From Clostridia bacterium (GTDB lineage: Bacteria > Bacillota > Clostridia > UBA1212 > UBA1255), in contig JAGBGO010000068.1 of assembly GCA_017935905.1 (NCBI GenBank), positions 1 through 40,970 of the forward strand: a stretch of 40,970 bases of DNA, in the 5' to 3' direction. The position numbers were made by a program, and so were the translations under genes. The notes below the pieces were generated by a model. It saw nothing but the letters and a program-made list of their open reading frames with translations, did no database searches and was not told the origin of the DNA. The stretch's first letter is position 1, and each line of letters starts with the position of its first letter. Below, piece by piece: positions 33,638 through 40,817 of the stretch.

Positions 33638-34263
33638 AGAAGCTCCTTTACACGTGTTTTTAATGTTTCCGCTACTTTTTTAGGATTCTCCGCCTTCATA
33701 ATAGCCGATACCACGCAAATACCGGCAATGGGAATCCCGGAAAGCACGTCCATGTTATCCTTGTTGAGTCCGCCGATGGCATTCACGGGAATCGGGACAG
33801 CGTTGCAAATATCCCGAAGCGTGTCCGTGGAAGTTAGAACGGTCTTCACTTTGGTCGTGGTGGGATAAATTGCGCCTACACCAAGATAGTCAGCACCCTG
33901 TTCGTAAGCGTCCTTTGCCCAAGGAACCGTCTTTGCTGTTGCGCCTACGATCTTATTGTCGCCCATCAAGCGTCTTGCGGTTGCAATGGGCATATCTTCT
34001 GCACCTACGTGAACACCTTCCGCATCTACGGCAAGGGCAACGTCCACACGGTCGTCAATGATCAGCGGCACGTTATAACGTTTGGCGATGGCGTGTACTT
34101 TCTCGGCAAGCTGAATATATTCCCGCGTGCTTTTGTTCTTCTCCCGAAGTTGCAGCAGGGTTGCACCGCCTTTGAGGGCTTGCTCTACACGATAGAGAAA
34201 TTCTTCCTCCGTATAGCCCGTACTGTCGGTGATAAAATATAAACTTGAATCAAACTTTTTCAT
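33634..34263 (-). CDS. thiE: Thiamine-phosphate synthase
   Basis: A 209-residue TIM-barrel enzyme that joins HMP-PP to the thiazole phosphate. Seen: YFITDSTGYTEEEF, GGATLLQLREKNKSTREYI (about 30-48), VPLIIDDRVDVAL, GVHVGAEDM, and YLGVGAIYPTTTKV. The loop usually reading GVSAHT reads GATAKT, as in other Clostridia. A frame open to 34278 begins inside thiH; GAGGT lies eight bases before the ATG at 34263, which I use. Confidence 0.94.
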   Translation of the reverse strand: MKKFDSSLYFITDSTGYTEEEFLYRVEQALKGGATLLQLREKNKSTREYIQLAEKVHAIAKRYNVPLIIDDRVDVALAVDAEGVHVGAEDMPIATARRLMGDNKIVGATAKTVPWAKDAYEQGADYLGVGAIYPTTTKVKTVLTSTDTLRDICNAVPIPVNAIGGLNKDNMDVLSGIPIAGICVVSAIMKAENPKKVAETLKTRVKELL

Positions 34264-34274
34264 TTTCACACACC

Positions 34275-35528
34275 TCACACGTATAAATAATCATTCAAAA
34301 CGGGTTGCAAGCCTTCTTCGGAAATATCCCGATACATCTTGTCCAGGCTGCGGTTATCGTCGATTTCAAACTGCTCGTCCCCTTGTACGTCAGCGTTTTC
34401 TTTACCGGTGTATTTGCTTTCGTGATCACCGATACCGGTGGAAACGCCGGCAGAAACTTTCGTAGCTGCGATCTTTACAATCCCGTTGCGAAATTCCGCA
34501 CTTTCACGGGAAGATACCGTAATTCCAACGAAAGGTAGGAAAATGCGGTACGCGCAAAGCACCTGGCATAATTGTTTCTCACCCACGTCCAAGGGATTGA
34601 TTTGATCGTTATTGATAATGGGCCGAAGTCGCGGACAGGACAGAGACATTTCCGCATGGGGATATTTTCGTTGCAAGTAATAAACGTGCAGCGCACTTGC
34701 AAGTGCATCCTTGCGGAAGTCCGAAAGTCCAAGTAAAGCTGAAAAGGCAACGCCCCGCATACCGCCCCGCAGGGCCCGTTCCTGGGCGTCAAAGCGGTAG
34801 GGCCACACACGTTTGTGTCCCAGCAGATGAAGCTGCTCGTATTTGTCGGTGTCGTAGGTTTCCTGGAACACCGTTACGTAGTCTGCACCGCATTCGTGAA
34901 GGTACTTGTATTCATCGGTATTCACCGGATAAATTTCAAGTCCCACCATGCGGAAGTATTTTCGCGCCATTTTACAGGCCTCACCGATATACGCCACGTC
35001 ACTCTGTCCCCTGCTCTCGCCGGTCAAGATCAGAATTTCCTCCATACCGCTATTTGCGATGACCTTCATCTCTTTTTCGATCTGCTCCATACTAAGCTTC
35101 ATCCGCTTAATATGGTTGTAGCAGTTAAAACCGCAGTACACGCAATAATTCTCGCAGTAATTGGCGATATAAAGTGGCGTGAAGAGATAAACCGTATTCC
35201 CAAAGTGTTTGCTGGTTTCAAGGCGAGCCCTTTGTGCCATCTGCTCGAGAAAAGGCTCCGCGGCAGGAGACAGAAGTGCTTTGAAATCTTCAATCGTGCA
35301 AGTTTCGTGCGCTAAAGCTGCTTTCACGTCGGCGGCGGTATATTGGGAAGCGTCGTAGGCATGCATCTGTGCCATTACGTTCTCACAAACGTCGGACTGG
35401 ATGATTTCCATGCCCGGCAGATATTCCATATGGTTTTTCCGGTAAAATGGATCCTGTTCCAACCGATGCTTCTTTGCAAGTGCTTCCGGGGACAAATACG
35501 CTGAATCTACAAAAAATTGATTGTCCAT
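34275..35528 (-). CDS. thiH: 2-iminoacetate synthase (radical SAM)
   Basis: A 417-residue radical SAM enzyme that cleaves tyrosine to dehydroglycine for the thiazole ring under anaerobic conditions. The cluster motif CX3CX2C is in YCENYCVYCGFNCYN (about 129-143). Other markers are ILILTGESRGQSDVAYI, LEIYPVNTDEYKYLHECGADYVTVFQET (in parts) and AEMSLSCPRLRPI. Its use in place of the oxygen-dependent ThiO supports a strict anaerobe. AGAGG stands eight bases before the ATG; thiG ends 12 bases earlier. Confidence 0.95.
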   Translation of the reverse strand: MDNQFFVDSAYLSPEALAKKHRLEQDPFYRKNHMEYLPGMEIIQSDVCENVMAQMHAYDASQYTAADVKAALAHETCTIEDFKALLSPAAEPFLEQMAQRARLETSKHFGNTVYLFTPLYIANYCENYCVYCGFNCYNHIKRMKLSMEQIEKEMKVIANSGMEEILILTGESRGQSDVAYIGEACKMARKYFRMVGLEIYPVNTDEYKYLHECGADYVTVFQETYDTDKYEQLHLLGHKRVWPYRFDAQERALRGGMRGVAFSALLGLSDFRKDALASALHVYYLQRKYPHAEMSLSCPRLRPIINNDQINPLDVGEKQLCQVLCAYRIFLPFVGITVSSRESAEFRNGIVKIAATKVSAGVSTGIGDHESKYTGKENADVQGDEQFEIDDNRSLDKMYRDISEEGLQPVLNDYLYV

Positions 35529-35540
35529 AGCCGATGCCTC

Positions 35541-36311
35541 TCAATCCCGAAGAAAACCGGTGAGGGGATCGGAGGCGGACGCCCCTCTTGTTAAGACCCT
35601 GCCAAGCCCGGAGAGGTATGCCTTGCGCCCTGCTTCAATGGCCTGCCGAAAAGCAGACGCCATCATGGGAAGGTCCCCTGCCGTTGCAAGTGCGGTGTTG
35701 GCCATAATGGCAGCAGCCCCCATTTCCATGGCTTCGCACGCCTGGGAAGGTCTGCCGATCCCGGCGTCTACAATGACAGGCAAGTCAATTTCGTCAATCA
35801 AAATCTGAATAAATTCCTTGGTTGCAAGACCTTTATTAGAGCCGATGGGAGATGCCAATGGCATCACGCAAGCCGCACCCGCGTTCACAAGATCACGGGC
35901 AACGTTGAGATCGGGATACATATACGGCATTACCACAAAGCCTTCCTTTGCAAGGATTTCGGTGGCTTTGACGGTTTCCTGATTATCCGGAAGCAAATAT
36001 TTGGAATCCCGCATAATTTCAATTTTAACAAAATTACCGCAACCGAGTTCTCTTGCAAGTCGTGCAATGCGAACCGCCTCCTCCGCGTTTCTGGCACCGC
36101 TGGTGTTGGGAAGTAAAGTGATCCCTTCCGGAATATAATCCAGGATACTTTCCTGTTCTTTGGTGTTGGCACGGCGAACCGCAAGGGTGATAATTTCTGC
36201 CCCGGCGTCTTGGATGGCCGCTTCAATCAGTTTCATAGAGTACTTGCCGGATCCCAAAATAAAACGGGAGTTAAATTCATGTCCGCCAAGAATGAGTTTA
36301 TCGTTGTTCAT
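35541..36311 (-). CDS. thiG: Thiazole synthase
   Basis: A 256-residue TIM-barrel enzyme that assembles the thiazole phosphate from DXP, dehydroglycine and ThiS-thiocarboxylate. Seen: [42 protein letters not shown] with the conserved motif around [35 protein letters not shown] and [18 protein letters not shown]. The Lys that forms the Schiff base with DXP lies in VKIEIM (about residue 98). Length is normal. Confidence 0.96.
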   Translation of the reverse strand: MNNDKLILGGHEFNSRFILGSGKYSMKLIEAAIQDAGAEIITLAVRRANTKEQESILDYIPEGITLLPNTSGARNAEEAVRIARLARELGCGNFVKIEIMRDSKYLLPDNQETVKATEILAKEGFVVMPYMYPDLNVARDLVNAGAACVMPLASPIGSNKGLATKEFIQILIDEIDLPVIVDAGIGRPSQACEAMEMGAAAIMANTALATAGDLPMMASAFRQAIEAGRKAYLSGLGRVLTRGASASDPLTGFLRD

Positions 36312-36329
36312 TGTACATTCCTTCTTTCT

Positions 36330-36965
36330 TTATGTTTCAAATCGACCTGCTAAGATACGCAGAACGGTATGGGCTTGGTGTGCGGCACAAAGCATCACAC
36401 GGGAAGACACCAAACTGCCCACCGCTTCTACGTCGCTCTCTCCATCGCCGCAAAGGTAGAATCTCTTGGTTACGCTGCGGGTCTGAATGCGGTTGGCACT
36501 GCCAAATCCTGCCATGCCGGAGGCCGCTACCAGAAATTTGTCCGGCATGGTTTCAAGGACAAGGTTGGTGAGCATGGCTTTCGCTTCTGCGTCATCCAAA
36601 GCTTCGCAGATGATATCGGATGACCGGAGCAACCGGACGGCATTTTCTTCCGTGACACGGGTGGTATGGGTTTCAAGCGTAACATACGGAGAGATTTCCA
36701 ACAGATTCTCTCGCAAGGCATCTGTCTTGTACTTCCCGATTTGGCTTACTTTGTATTGCTGCCGATGCAGATTGGAAAGATCCACCTTGTCAAAGTCAAT
36801 AAGAATCATTTTACCGATACCCGCTCGAGCAAGGGCAATGGCAATATCGGAACCAAGTCCCCCCAGCCCGCAGATTGCAACCGTTGCAGACGAAAACTTC
36901 TTTTGAAGTGCCGCTCCCTGCCGTTTCGTTAAAGCCTGATTCCATGCTTCCTTCGTGGGAATCAA
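36330..36965 (-). CDS. thiF: ThiS adenylyltransferase
   Basis: A 211-residue E1-like enzyme that adenylates the C-terminus of ThiS. Seen: VAICGLGGLGSDIAIALARAG (nucleotide loop, in parts), LIDFDKVDLSNLHRQQ and CEALDDAEAKAML. It is the short clostridial form without a C-terminal rhodanese or zinc CXXC pair. The longest frame begins at 36992 inside thiS; GGGAGGTGG from the thiS end lies eight bases before a TTG at 36965, giving the start MIPTKEAW, which fits the family, so I prefer the TTG. Confidence 0.88.
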   Translation of the reverse strand: MIPTKEAWNQALTKRQGAALQKKFSSATVAICGLGGLGSDIAIALARAGIGKMILIDFDKVDLSNLHRQQYKVSQIGKYKTDALRENLLEISPYVTLETHTTRVTEENAVRLLRSSDIICEALDDAEAKAMLTNLVLETMPDKFLVAASGMAGFGSANRIQTRSVTKRFYLCGDGESDVEAVGSLVSSRVMLCAAHQAHTVLRILAGRFET

Positions 36966-36966
36966 A

Positions 36967-37161
36967 TTAACCACCTCCCACAAAGCTGACAATCTCGATA
37001 CTGTCGCCGTCTGTTAAAATAGTTTCGCCATATTGCGCCTTTGGGACGATCTCTCCGTTTCGCTCAACCGCAATGCGTTTAGGGTCGTAACTTGTGGTTG
37101 CAAGATATTCCGCCAGGGTCTTCCCTGCAACATTCCGTTCTTCACCGTTGATTTTCACCAT
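36967..37161 (-). CDS. thiS: Sulfur carrier protein ThiS
   Basis: A 64-residue ubiquitin-like protein that carries the thiazole sulfur as a C-terminal thiocarboxylate. The C-terminus ends in Gly-Gly (SFVGGG), as required for adenylation by ThiF, though with a third Gly. N-terminal MVKINGEERNVAGKTLAEYL and YGETILTDGDSIEIV are typical. GGAGGTG stands five bases before the ATG. First gene of the thi operon, after the riboswitch. Confidence 0.95.
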   Translation of the reverse strand: MVKINGEERNVAGKTLAEYLATTSYDPKRIAVERNGEIVPKAQYGETILTDGDSIEIVSFVGGG

Positions 37162-37182
37162 ATAAACACCTCCGAAAGCAAT

Positions 37183-37214
37183 AAAAAAAGGAAGCTACCG
37201 ATTTGGTAACTTCC
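37183..37214 (-). terminator. Riboswitch-controlled terminator upstream of thiS
   Basis: A 10-bp stem GGAAGTTACC/GGTAGCTTCC (37190-37214 overall, one G-T pair) is followed on the minus strand by seven T residues (37183-37189). It lies between the TPP aptamer and thiS and is the expected expression platform: stopped when TPP is bound, read through when it is not. Confidence 0.88.
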
Positions 37215-37241
37215 TAAACGTCCTTTGTTCTTCCCAATATC

Positions 37242-37326
37242 CTTGTATCAGGCATCCCTACGTTGGCATTATCCAAATCAGGTTCTCGGTCGAAGGTTAC
37301 ACCTTCCTCTCAGCCTGTCATACAAG
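37242..37326 (-). ncRNA. TPP riboswitch (THI element)
   Basis: On the minus strand the conserved parts of the TPP aptamer occur in order: GGCTGAGAGG, then AGAACCTGATTTGGATAATG and CCAACGTAGGGATGCC. The closing stem P1 is CTTGTAT with ATACAAG at the two ends. It controls the thi operon through the terminator just downstream. The 37162-37476 gap is filled by this element, its terminator, and the two divergent promoters. Confidence 0.96.
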
Positions 37327-37352
37327 CTCCCGTTGATTCAATTGTCGAAAGT

Positions 37353-37381
37353 ATTGTACATCTTTTCCGGGTAAAATGCAA
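37353..37381 (-). promoter_or_regulatory. Promoter of the thi operon
   Basis: TTGCAT (37376-37381), a 17-base spacer and TACAAT (37353-37358) on the minus strand, about 27 bases before the TPP aptamer. Confidence 0.75.
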
Positions 37382-37409
37382 GTGTGGTTTATTACTGTTC
37401 GAAGAAAAC

Positions 37410-37438
37410 TTTACAAATGATTGCACGCATGGTATATT
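37410..37438 (+). promoter_or_regulatory. Promoter of the RiPP-like locus
   Basis: TTTACA (37410-37415), a 17-base spacer and TATATT (37433-37438) with an extended -10 (TGG before it), 38 bases before the peptide ATG. It faces away from the thi promoter, only 28 bases from that -35 box. Confidence 0.7.
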
Positions 37439-37476
37439 TAATTTAGCTATTACGTTTTAGAGAAAGGAATACGACT

Positions 37477-37686
37477 ATGAACGGACCAGATGATACAACC
37501 AGCACTTTTTGGGATAGAAGCGGTGCGGACTACGGTATCAACCGCGGCACCTTCGGCGATGGCATTGCCGGTTCTTTCTGTGGCGCCAACCGCACACCCT
37601 CTGACGATGATATTACCTTCTACTCCAATCGAGACAACAACGACTCCGATTTTTGGAAAGAAGTCGATTCATCCTGTGAATACTGA
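37477..37686 (+). CDS. Putative RiPP precursor peptide, acidic and aromatic-rich
   Basis: A 69-residue peptide of no family I know. It has AAAGGA nine bases before the ATG and lies 24 bases before a radical SAM/SPASM gene, the position expected of a substrate peptide. There are 12 Asp, 2 Glu and 10 aromatic residues, but only 2 Cys (35 and 67) and 1 Lys. Aromatic residues are followed within two or three positions by Asp, Asn or Glu again and again: FWD (11-13), YGIN (19-22), FGD (26-28), YSN (49-51), FWKE (59-62). The segment GTFGDGIAGSFCGANR is Gly-rich. No signal peptide or membrane helix. Such repeats suggest side-chain crosslinks or other modification at aromatic sites, which is inference. 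It might also be an unrelated small protein. Confidence 0.65.
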   Translation: MNGPDDTTSTFWDRSGADYGINRGTFGDGIAGSFCGANRTPSDDDITFYSNRDNNDSDFWKEVDSSCEY

Positions 37687-37710
37687 ACTTTGAAAGGAAC
37701 TACCGGCAAT

Positions 37711-38970
37711 ATGACCTTGCGCGACAGCTTGCGTACACGTGTGTACTGCGGGCAACTTGCCATTTATGACACAAAAACGCACCGAGAGCTCTTTCTCAAT
37801 CAAAGAGATACAGAGCTCTTTTTACGTTACTTACAAAAAGACGGTGCAATAGACCAGCCGGAGAAATTTGCGTCGATTATACATGGGATCAAACAATTTG
37901 ACCTATTGGAACAACAACCGCCTCTGCTTCTGCCCGGCAGGTTGCATAACGCCGATTTGTACACCTTTGCTTGTGCGCACAAGCTTTTGCATTCGGTTAC
38001 GCTGGAGCTCACGCACCGTTGCAATATGTGCTGCCGGCACTGCTACGTTGCCCCTGAGATGCAAAGCGGCAAGAACGAGCTGACCACCGCACAATGGAAA
38101 ACCGTACTGGCAAAGCTCAGAGATATGCAGGTAATGGAAATTACCTTAACCGGCGGTGAGCCGTTTATGCGTCAGGATGTTTTCGATATTCTCTCTTATC
38201 TACGGAAACTTGGTTTTACTGTTACCATCTACTCCAATGCCACGGTTCTGTCAGACAGCGATATTTTTCGGTTAGCGCAGGAGCAGGTCAATTGTTTCCA
38301 CACCAGCCTATATAGCCATATTTCACAAAAGCACGACGCAGTCACGGGACATAAAGGTTCCTTTGATAAAACGGTAGACGCATTGCACAAATTGCACACC
38401 GTGGGCATTGCCACCAATATCAAACACTTAATTATGCAGGGTATGGAAACGGATCTCGATGGTATGATCGCACTAGCGAAATCGCTGGGTGCATCCCTTC
38501 AACCGTCACTGGGCCTGTTTCCTTCACAAAACGGAGATTGCAGCCCTCTTTCGTGCGAAATCACCGATATGGATGCACTGACCTCTATTTACGAAAGTTG
38601 GCTGTCCGGAAACAAAATCTCCCACCAAGAAGAACGCGCGAGCGGTCCCCTTTGCCATGCAGGTCACGACCGTCTGAGCATCGCCCCCGATGGAACTATA
38701 TATCCCTGCAACGTACTGAAAATCCCGTTAGGAAACGTTTTACACGACGATATCGCTGAGATATGGGCGAACAGCGAAACACTGATTTCTCTGCGACAAA
38801 AGAAAATAGAAGAAATTTCCGGCTGTGCCGATTGCAAATTTGCCGGTTATTGTTCCTTTTGCCCTGCCCATTCTCTGGCACAAAACAGCGTTATTGACCG
38901 ACCCTACGCCGGTGCTTGCAAAAGAGCCGAGGCCCTGTGCCGCGCCGCCGAAAACGTACGCAATCTTTAA
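37711..38970 (+). CDS. Radical SAM/SPASM peptide maturase with PqqD/RRE-like N-terminus
   Basis: A 419-residue enzyme. The first 75 residues (HRELFLNQRDTELFLRYL, HGIKQFDLLE) look like the winged-helix PqqD/RRE fold that grips RiPP leader peptides. The radical SAM core has CX3CX2C in THRCNMCCRHCYV (Cys 104, 108, 111) and TLTGGEPFMRQDVFDIL as the SAM-binding GGE motif. A C-terminal SPASM domain has CHAGHDRLSIAPDGTIYPC and the CX2CX5CX2C set GCADCKFAGYCSFC plus a final Cys, enough for auxiliary [4Fe-4S] clusters. The frame is open to a TTG at 37690, but the ATG at 37711 is preferred (AAAGGA 12 bases upstream). The modification is unknown. No exporter or protease gene is next to it. Confidence 0.88.
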   Translation: MTLRDSLRTRVYCGQLAIYDTKTHRELFLNQRDTELFLRYLQKDGAIDQPEKFASIIHGIKQFDLLEQQPPLLLPGRLHNADLYTFACAHKLLHSVTLELTHRCNMCCRHCYVAPEMQSGKNELTTAQWKTVLAKLRDMQVMEITLTGGEPFMRQDVFDILSYLRKLGFTVTIYSNATVLSDSDIFRLAQEQVNCFHTSLYSHISQKHDAVTGHKGSFDKTVDALHKLHTVGIATNIKHLIMQGMETDLDGMIALAKSLGASLQPSLGLFPSQNGDCSPLSCEITDMDALTSIYESWLSGNKISHQEERASGPLCHAGHDRLSIAPDGTIYPCNVLKIPLGNVLHDDIAEIWANSETLISLRQKKIEEISGCADCKFAGYCSFCPAHSLAQNSVIDRPYAGACKRAEALCRAAENVRNL

Positions 38971-39033
38971 AAGGCGTAGAGAAAATCAGTGGATAGCCTG
39001 CGAAAAAATGCACAATGCTACAGGAAACAGCCA

Positions 39034-39075
39034 CCCGGCGGTAAGACCAAAAAGGGTCTCAACGCCGGGGGTTTT
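39034..39075 (+). terminator. Terminator of the RiPP-like locus
   Basis: CCCGGCG (39034-39040) pairs with CGCCGGG (39063-39069), with an inner AGACC/GGTCT stem, followed by a T-run (39072-39075). It ends the two-gene unit about 65 bases after the maturase stop. Confidence 0.85.
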
Positions 39076-39146
39076 ATCGTATTCTCTGATTGCTCTCCTC
39101 CCATCCTATTTACTATGTATACGCAGCGAAAGATTTGGAAATACTG

Positions 39147-39175
39147 TTGACATTACTTCGGCATACCGATATAAT
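39147..39175 (+). promoter_or_regulatory. Perfect SigA promoter of the toxin-antitoxin pair
   Basis: TTGACA (39147-39152), exactly 17 bases, TATAAT (39170-39175). The ribosome site AAAGGAGGG begins about 10 bases later, so the leader is very short. A promoter this strong is usually held down by its own product, here probably the XRE protein. Confidence 0.9.
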
Positions 39176-39197
39176 ATTAATGAAAGGAGGGAGTAAT

Positions 39198-39785
39198 ATG
39201 TCCCTGAACGAAGCATTAGCACAAAAGAACATTACCAAGTACCGGTTGTGGAAAGAAAGCGGGGTACCCCAAGCAACCATTTCGGATATTTGCACCGGTA
39301 AGACTAACATCGAAAAGTGTTCTGCAGAAACGATCTATCGAATTGCAAAAGTGTTGGATGTTTCTATGGAGAGCCTGATTGCTCCTGCTGTAAGAAGCTT
39401 AGATGAGGAGCGCAGACGTCCTTCTTTTGAAGTGTTCAAAAGTAATACCTGTCATCGAGTGAAGGATATGGGCGATATCCCTTTTATGATCCAATTACTC
39501 AAGACAAATCAAATCCGAAAACTGTACGAAAAGAAATGGTATCCCGAAGCGCTTTATCTATTGGCTATGTTAGATTACCTTTCTAAGGAAAATAAAGTTC
39601 CAATCTGCAAAAACTACAATGATATTCGCAACAGCAAGTTGAAAAAGCCTATATATCCTTCGAGTGTAATTATTCTTTGTAAAACAACGAAGTCCGAGAC
39701 GCCGAAAGAAGAGTGCCTTCGTATGGCAATTCCTGAATTTTTGCGATTTAATATCGTAGAAAGCGAGGTGCGCAATGTCTTCTGA
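39198..39785 (+). CDS. XRE-family regulator, probable antitoxin
   Basis: A 195-residue protein. The first 70 residues are an XRE/Cro-type helix-turn-helix (ITKYRLWKESGVPQATISDI, then CSAETIYRIAKVLDVSMESL). The rest is a helical domain with KKWYPEALYLLAMLDYLSKEN, which I associate with antitoxins paired with DUF6036-type nucleotidyltransferases. A longer frame begins at 39090, but it runs through the promoter; the ATG at 39198 follows AAAGGAGGG. Its last 11 bases overlap the next gene, so the pair is translationally coupled. Codon use and base composition are more AT-rich than the thi genes, hinting at acquisition by transfer. Confidence 0.82.
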   Translation: MSLNEALAQKNITKYRLWKESGVPQATISDICTGKTNIEKCSAETIYRIAKVLDVSMESLIAPAVRSLDEERRRPSFEVFKSNTCHRVKDMGDIPFMIQLLKTNQIRKLYEKKWYPEALYLLAMLDYLSKENKVPICKNYNDIRNSKLKKPIYPSSVIILCKTTKSETPKEECLRMAIPEFLRFNIVESEVRNVF

Positions 39786-40494
39786 TATCCCTATTACAAA
39801 AGAGAACCTTGATACCTATTTAAAAGAAGTTGCAAAACAGTTTCGTAAACTGAACAAAAAGGCCATACCGGCAGACATCACTTTGATCGGCGGCGCATCT
39901 ATTTTGATTAACTATGGCTTTCGCGATTCCACTTATGATGCAGATGCGTTGATCCAAGCCTCTTCTGCGATGAAAGATGCTATCAATTATGTAACAGATA
40001 CTTTTGGGCTACCTAATGGCTGGCTAAATGAAGATTTCAAAAATACTAGATCTTATACGCCCAGACTTATACAGTATTCCAAGCATTATCGCACATTTTC
40101 CAATATTGTAAACATTCGAACAATTACCGGCGAGTACCTAGTTGCAATGAAGCTTATGGCATCCAGAAAGTATAAACACGACATTTCCGATATCGTAGGG
40201 ATTTTGTGTGAACATGAAAAACGCGGATCTCCCCTAACTTTCGAACAAATTGATAAGGCTGTGACTGATTTATATGATAGTTGGGAGAAAATGCCAGAAG
40301 ATGCACAAGTACTAATCCACAGCATTCTCGAAAACGAAGATATGGATGCATTATACAAGACTTATGCAAACGAGGAAGCAGCAGCCAAGAACGCATTGAT
40401 TACCTTTGACGATCAGTATCCAGATGCACTAACGGAAAACAACTTAGATGAGATACTTAATCATCTGTTGGAACGTCAAGAAGATAAGCAATAA
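39775..40494 (+). CDS. DUF6036-like nucleotidyltransferase, probable toxin
   Basis: A 239-residue protein with a nucleotidyltransferase core: TLIGGASILINYGFRDSTYDADAL (in parts, about 40-63), where the GG-x-S loop and the D-x-D pair stand for nucleotide and metal binding. A third acidic site may be in VNIRTITGEYLVAMKLMASRKYKHDISDIVGIL (about 120-150), which also matches the family (KLMASR, DISDI). Related AbiEii/MenT-type enzymes block growth by modifying tRNA and give phage defence. The upstream XRE gene overlaps it. Alternatively it is a housekeeping-type nucleotidyltransferase with a regulator, which I think less likely. Confidence 0.78.
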   Translation: MSSDIPITKENLDTYLKEVAKQFRKLNKKAIPADITLIGGASILINYGFRDSTYDADALIQASSAMKDAINYVTDTFGLPNGWLNEDFKNTRSYTPRLIQYSKHYRTFSNIVNIRTITGEYLVAMKLMASRKYKHDISDIVGILCEHEKRGSPLTFEQIDKAVTDLYDSWEKMPEDAQVLIHSILENEDMDALYKTYANEEAAAKNALITFDDQYPDALTENNLDEILNHLLERQEDKQ

Positions 40495-40527
40495 ACGCAG
40501 ATCGTATGATTTTGAGGAGGTGCCCTA

Positions 40528-40631
40528 ATGAAAAGGTAACTCAACGTAACTCCATGCATCTGCCTGCCAAAAAGGTGTATGGAAAAAGTGAAACAACCAG
40601 AGAAAAATCCAATGCAACAAAGCTAAAATAA
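40528..40631 (+). pseudogene. Possible small ORF broken by an A-run frameshift
   Basis: GAGGAGGTG stands eight bases before an ATG at 40528-40530, but the frame ends at once as ATG AAA AGG TAA. If the run of four A residues were five, the frame would continue to the TAA at 40629-40631 and give a 33-residue basic peptide beginning MKKVTQRNSMHLPAKK. The good ribosome site directly after the toxin gene suggests a former third gene. Other readings are a real three-codon ORF or chance. I know no homologue. Confidence 0.3.
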
Positions 40632-40641
40632 GCACGATTTA

Positions 40642-40670
40642 TTGACGAAGACATGCCGGTATGCTATACT
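40642..40670 (+). promoter_or_regulatory. Promoter of the GNAT gene and its structured leader
   Basis: TTGACG (40642-40647), a 17-base spacer and TATACT (40665-40670). The expected start of RNA, about 40677, falls immediately before the structured region. Confidence 0.82.
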
Positions 40671-40681
40671 GAAAAATGAAT

Positions 40682-40806
40682 AGGTCATCGGAGGACAGTA
40701 CACCGTAGTGTAGGGGATCGTAAGCGCACCGCTTGCAGGCCGCCTGTCAGATGAGATGTCGAGTGAGCTCGGTTATTACTTAGGTAATAGCCGAGCTATT
40801 TCATTT
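40682..40806 (+). ncRNA. Structured 5' leader with terminator, riboswitch-like, class unassigned
   Basis: The closing stem is TCATC (40685-40689) with GATGA (40750-40754), continued by GACAG (40694-40698) with CTGTC (40744-40748). It encloses hairpin TACAC-CGTA-GTGTA (40699-40712), the unpaired GGGGATC (40713-40719), hairpin GTAAGCG-CAC-CGCTTGC (40720-40736) and GGCCGC. Downstream is a 14-bp terminator-like stem, AGCTCGGTTATTAC/GTAATAGCCGAGCT (40766-40797), with a T-rich tail. CGAG/CTCG (40760-40771) can compete with its left arm. The order promoter, junction RNA, terminator, ribosome site is that of a ligand-sensing leader. I could not match it to a known class. Confidence 0.6.
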
Positions 40807-40817
40807 TGGAGGTACTT

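Noticed and set aside
37263-37460. 65-codon plus-strand open frame upstream of the RiPP-like locus
   Set aside because: It is antisense to the TPP riboswitch and crosses both promoters; no ribosome site.
39090-39197. Longer start for the XRE regulator
   Set aside because: The extension spans the perfect SigA promoter; the ATG at 39198 directly follows AAAGGAGGG.
40682-40754. ZTP riboswitch assignment of the GNAT leader
   Set aside because: GGGGA and CCGCCTG are present, but the upstream strand of the ZTP consensus is not seen and the hairpin order differs; left unassigned.
40747-40772. Hammerhead-like CAGATGAG in the GNAT leader
   Set aside because: The CUGAUGA core is not exact and no GAAA partner strand or third stem was found.
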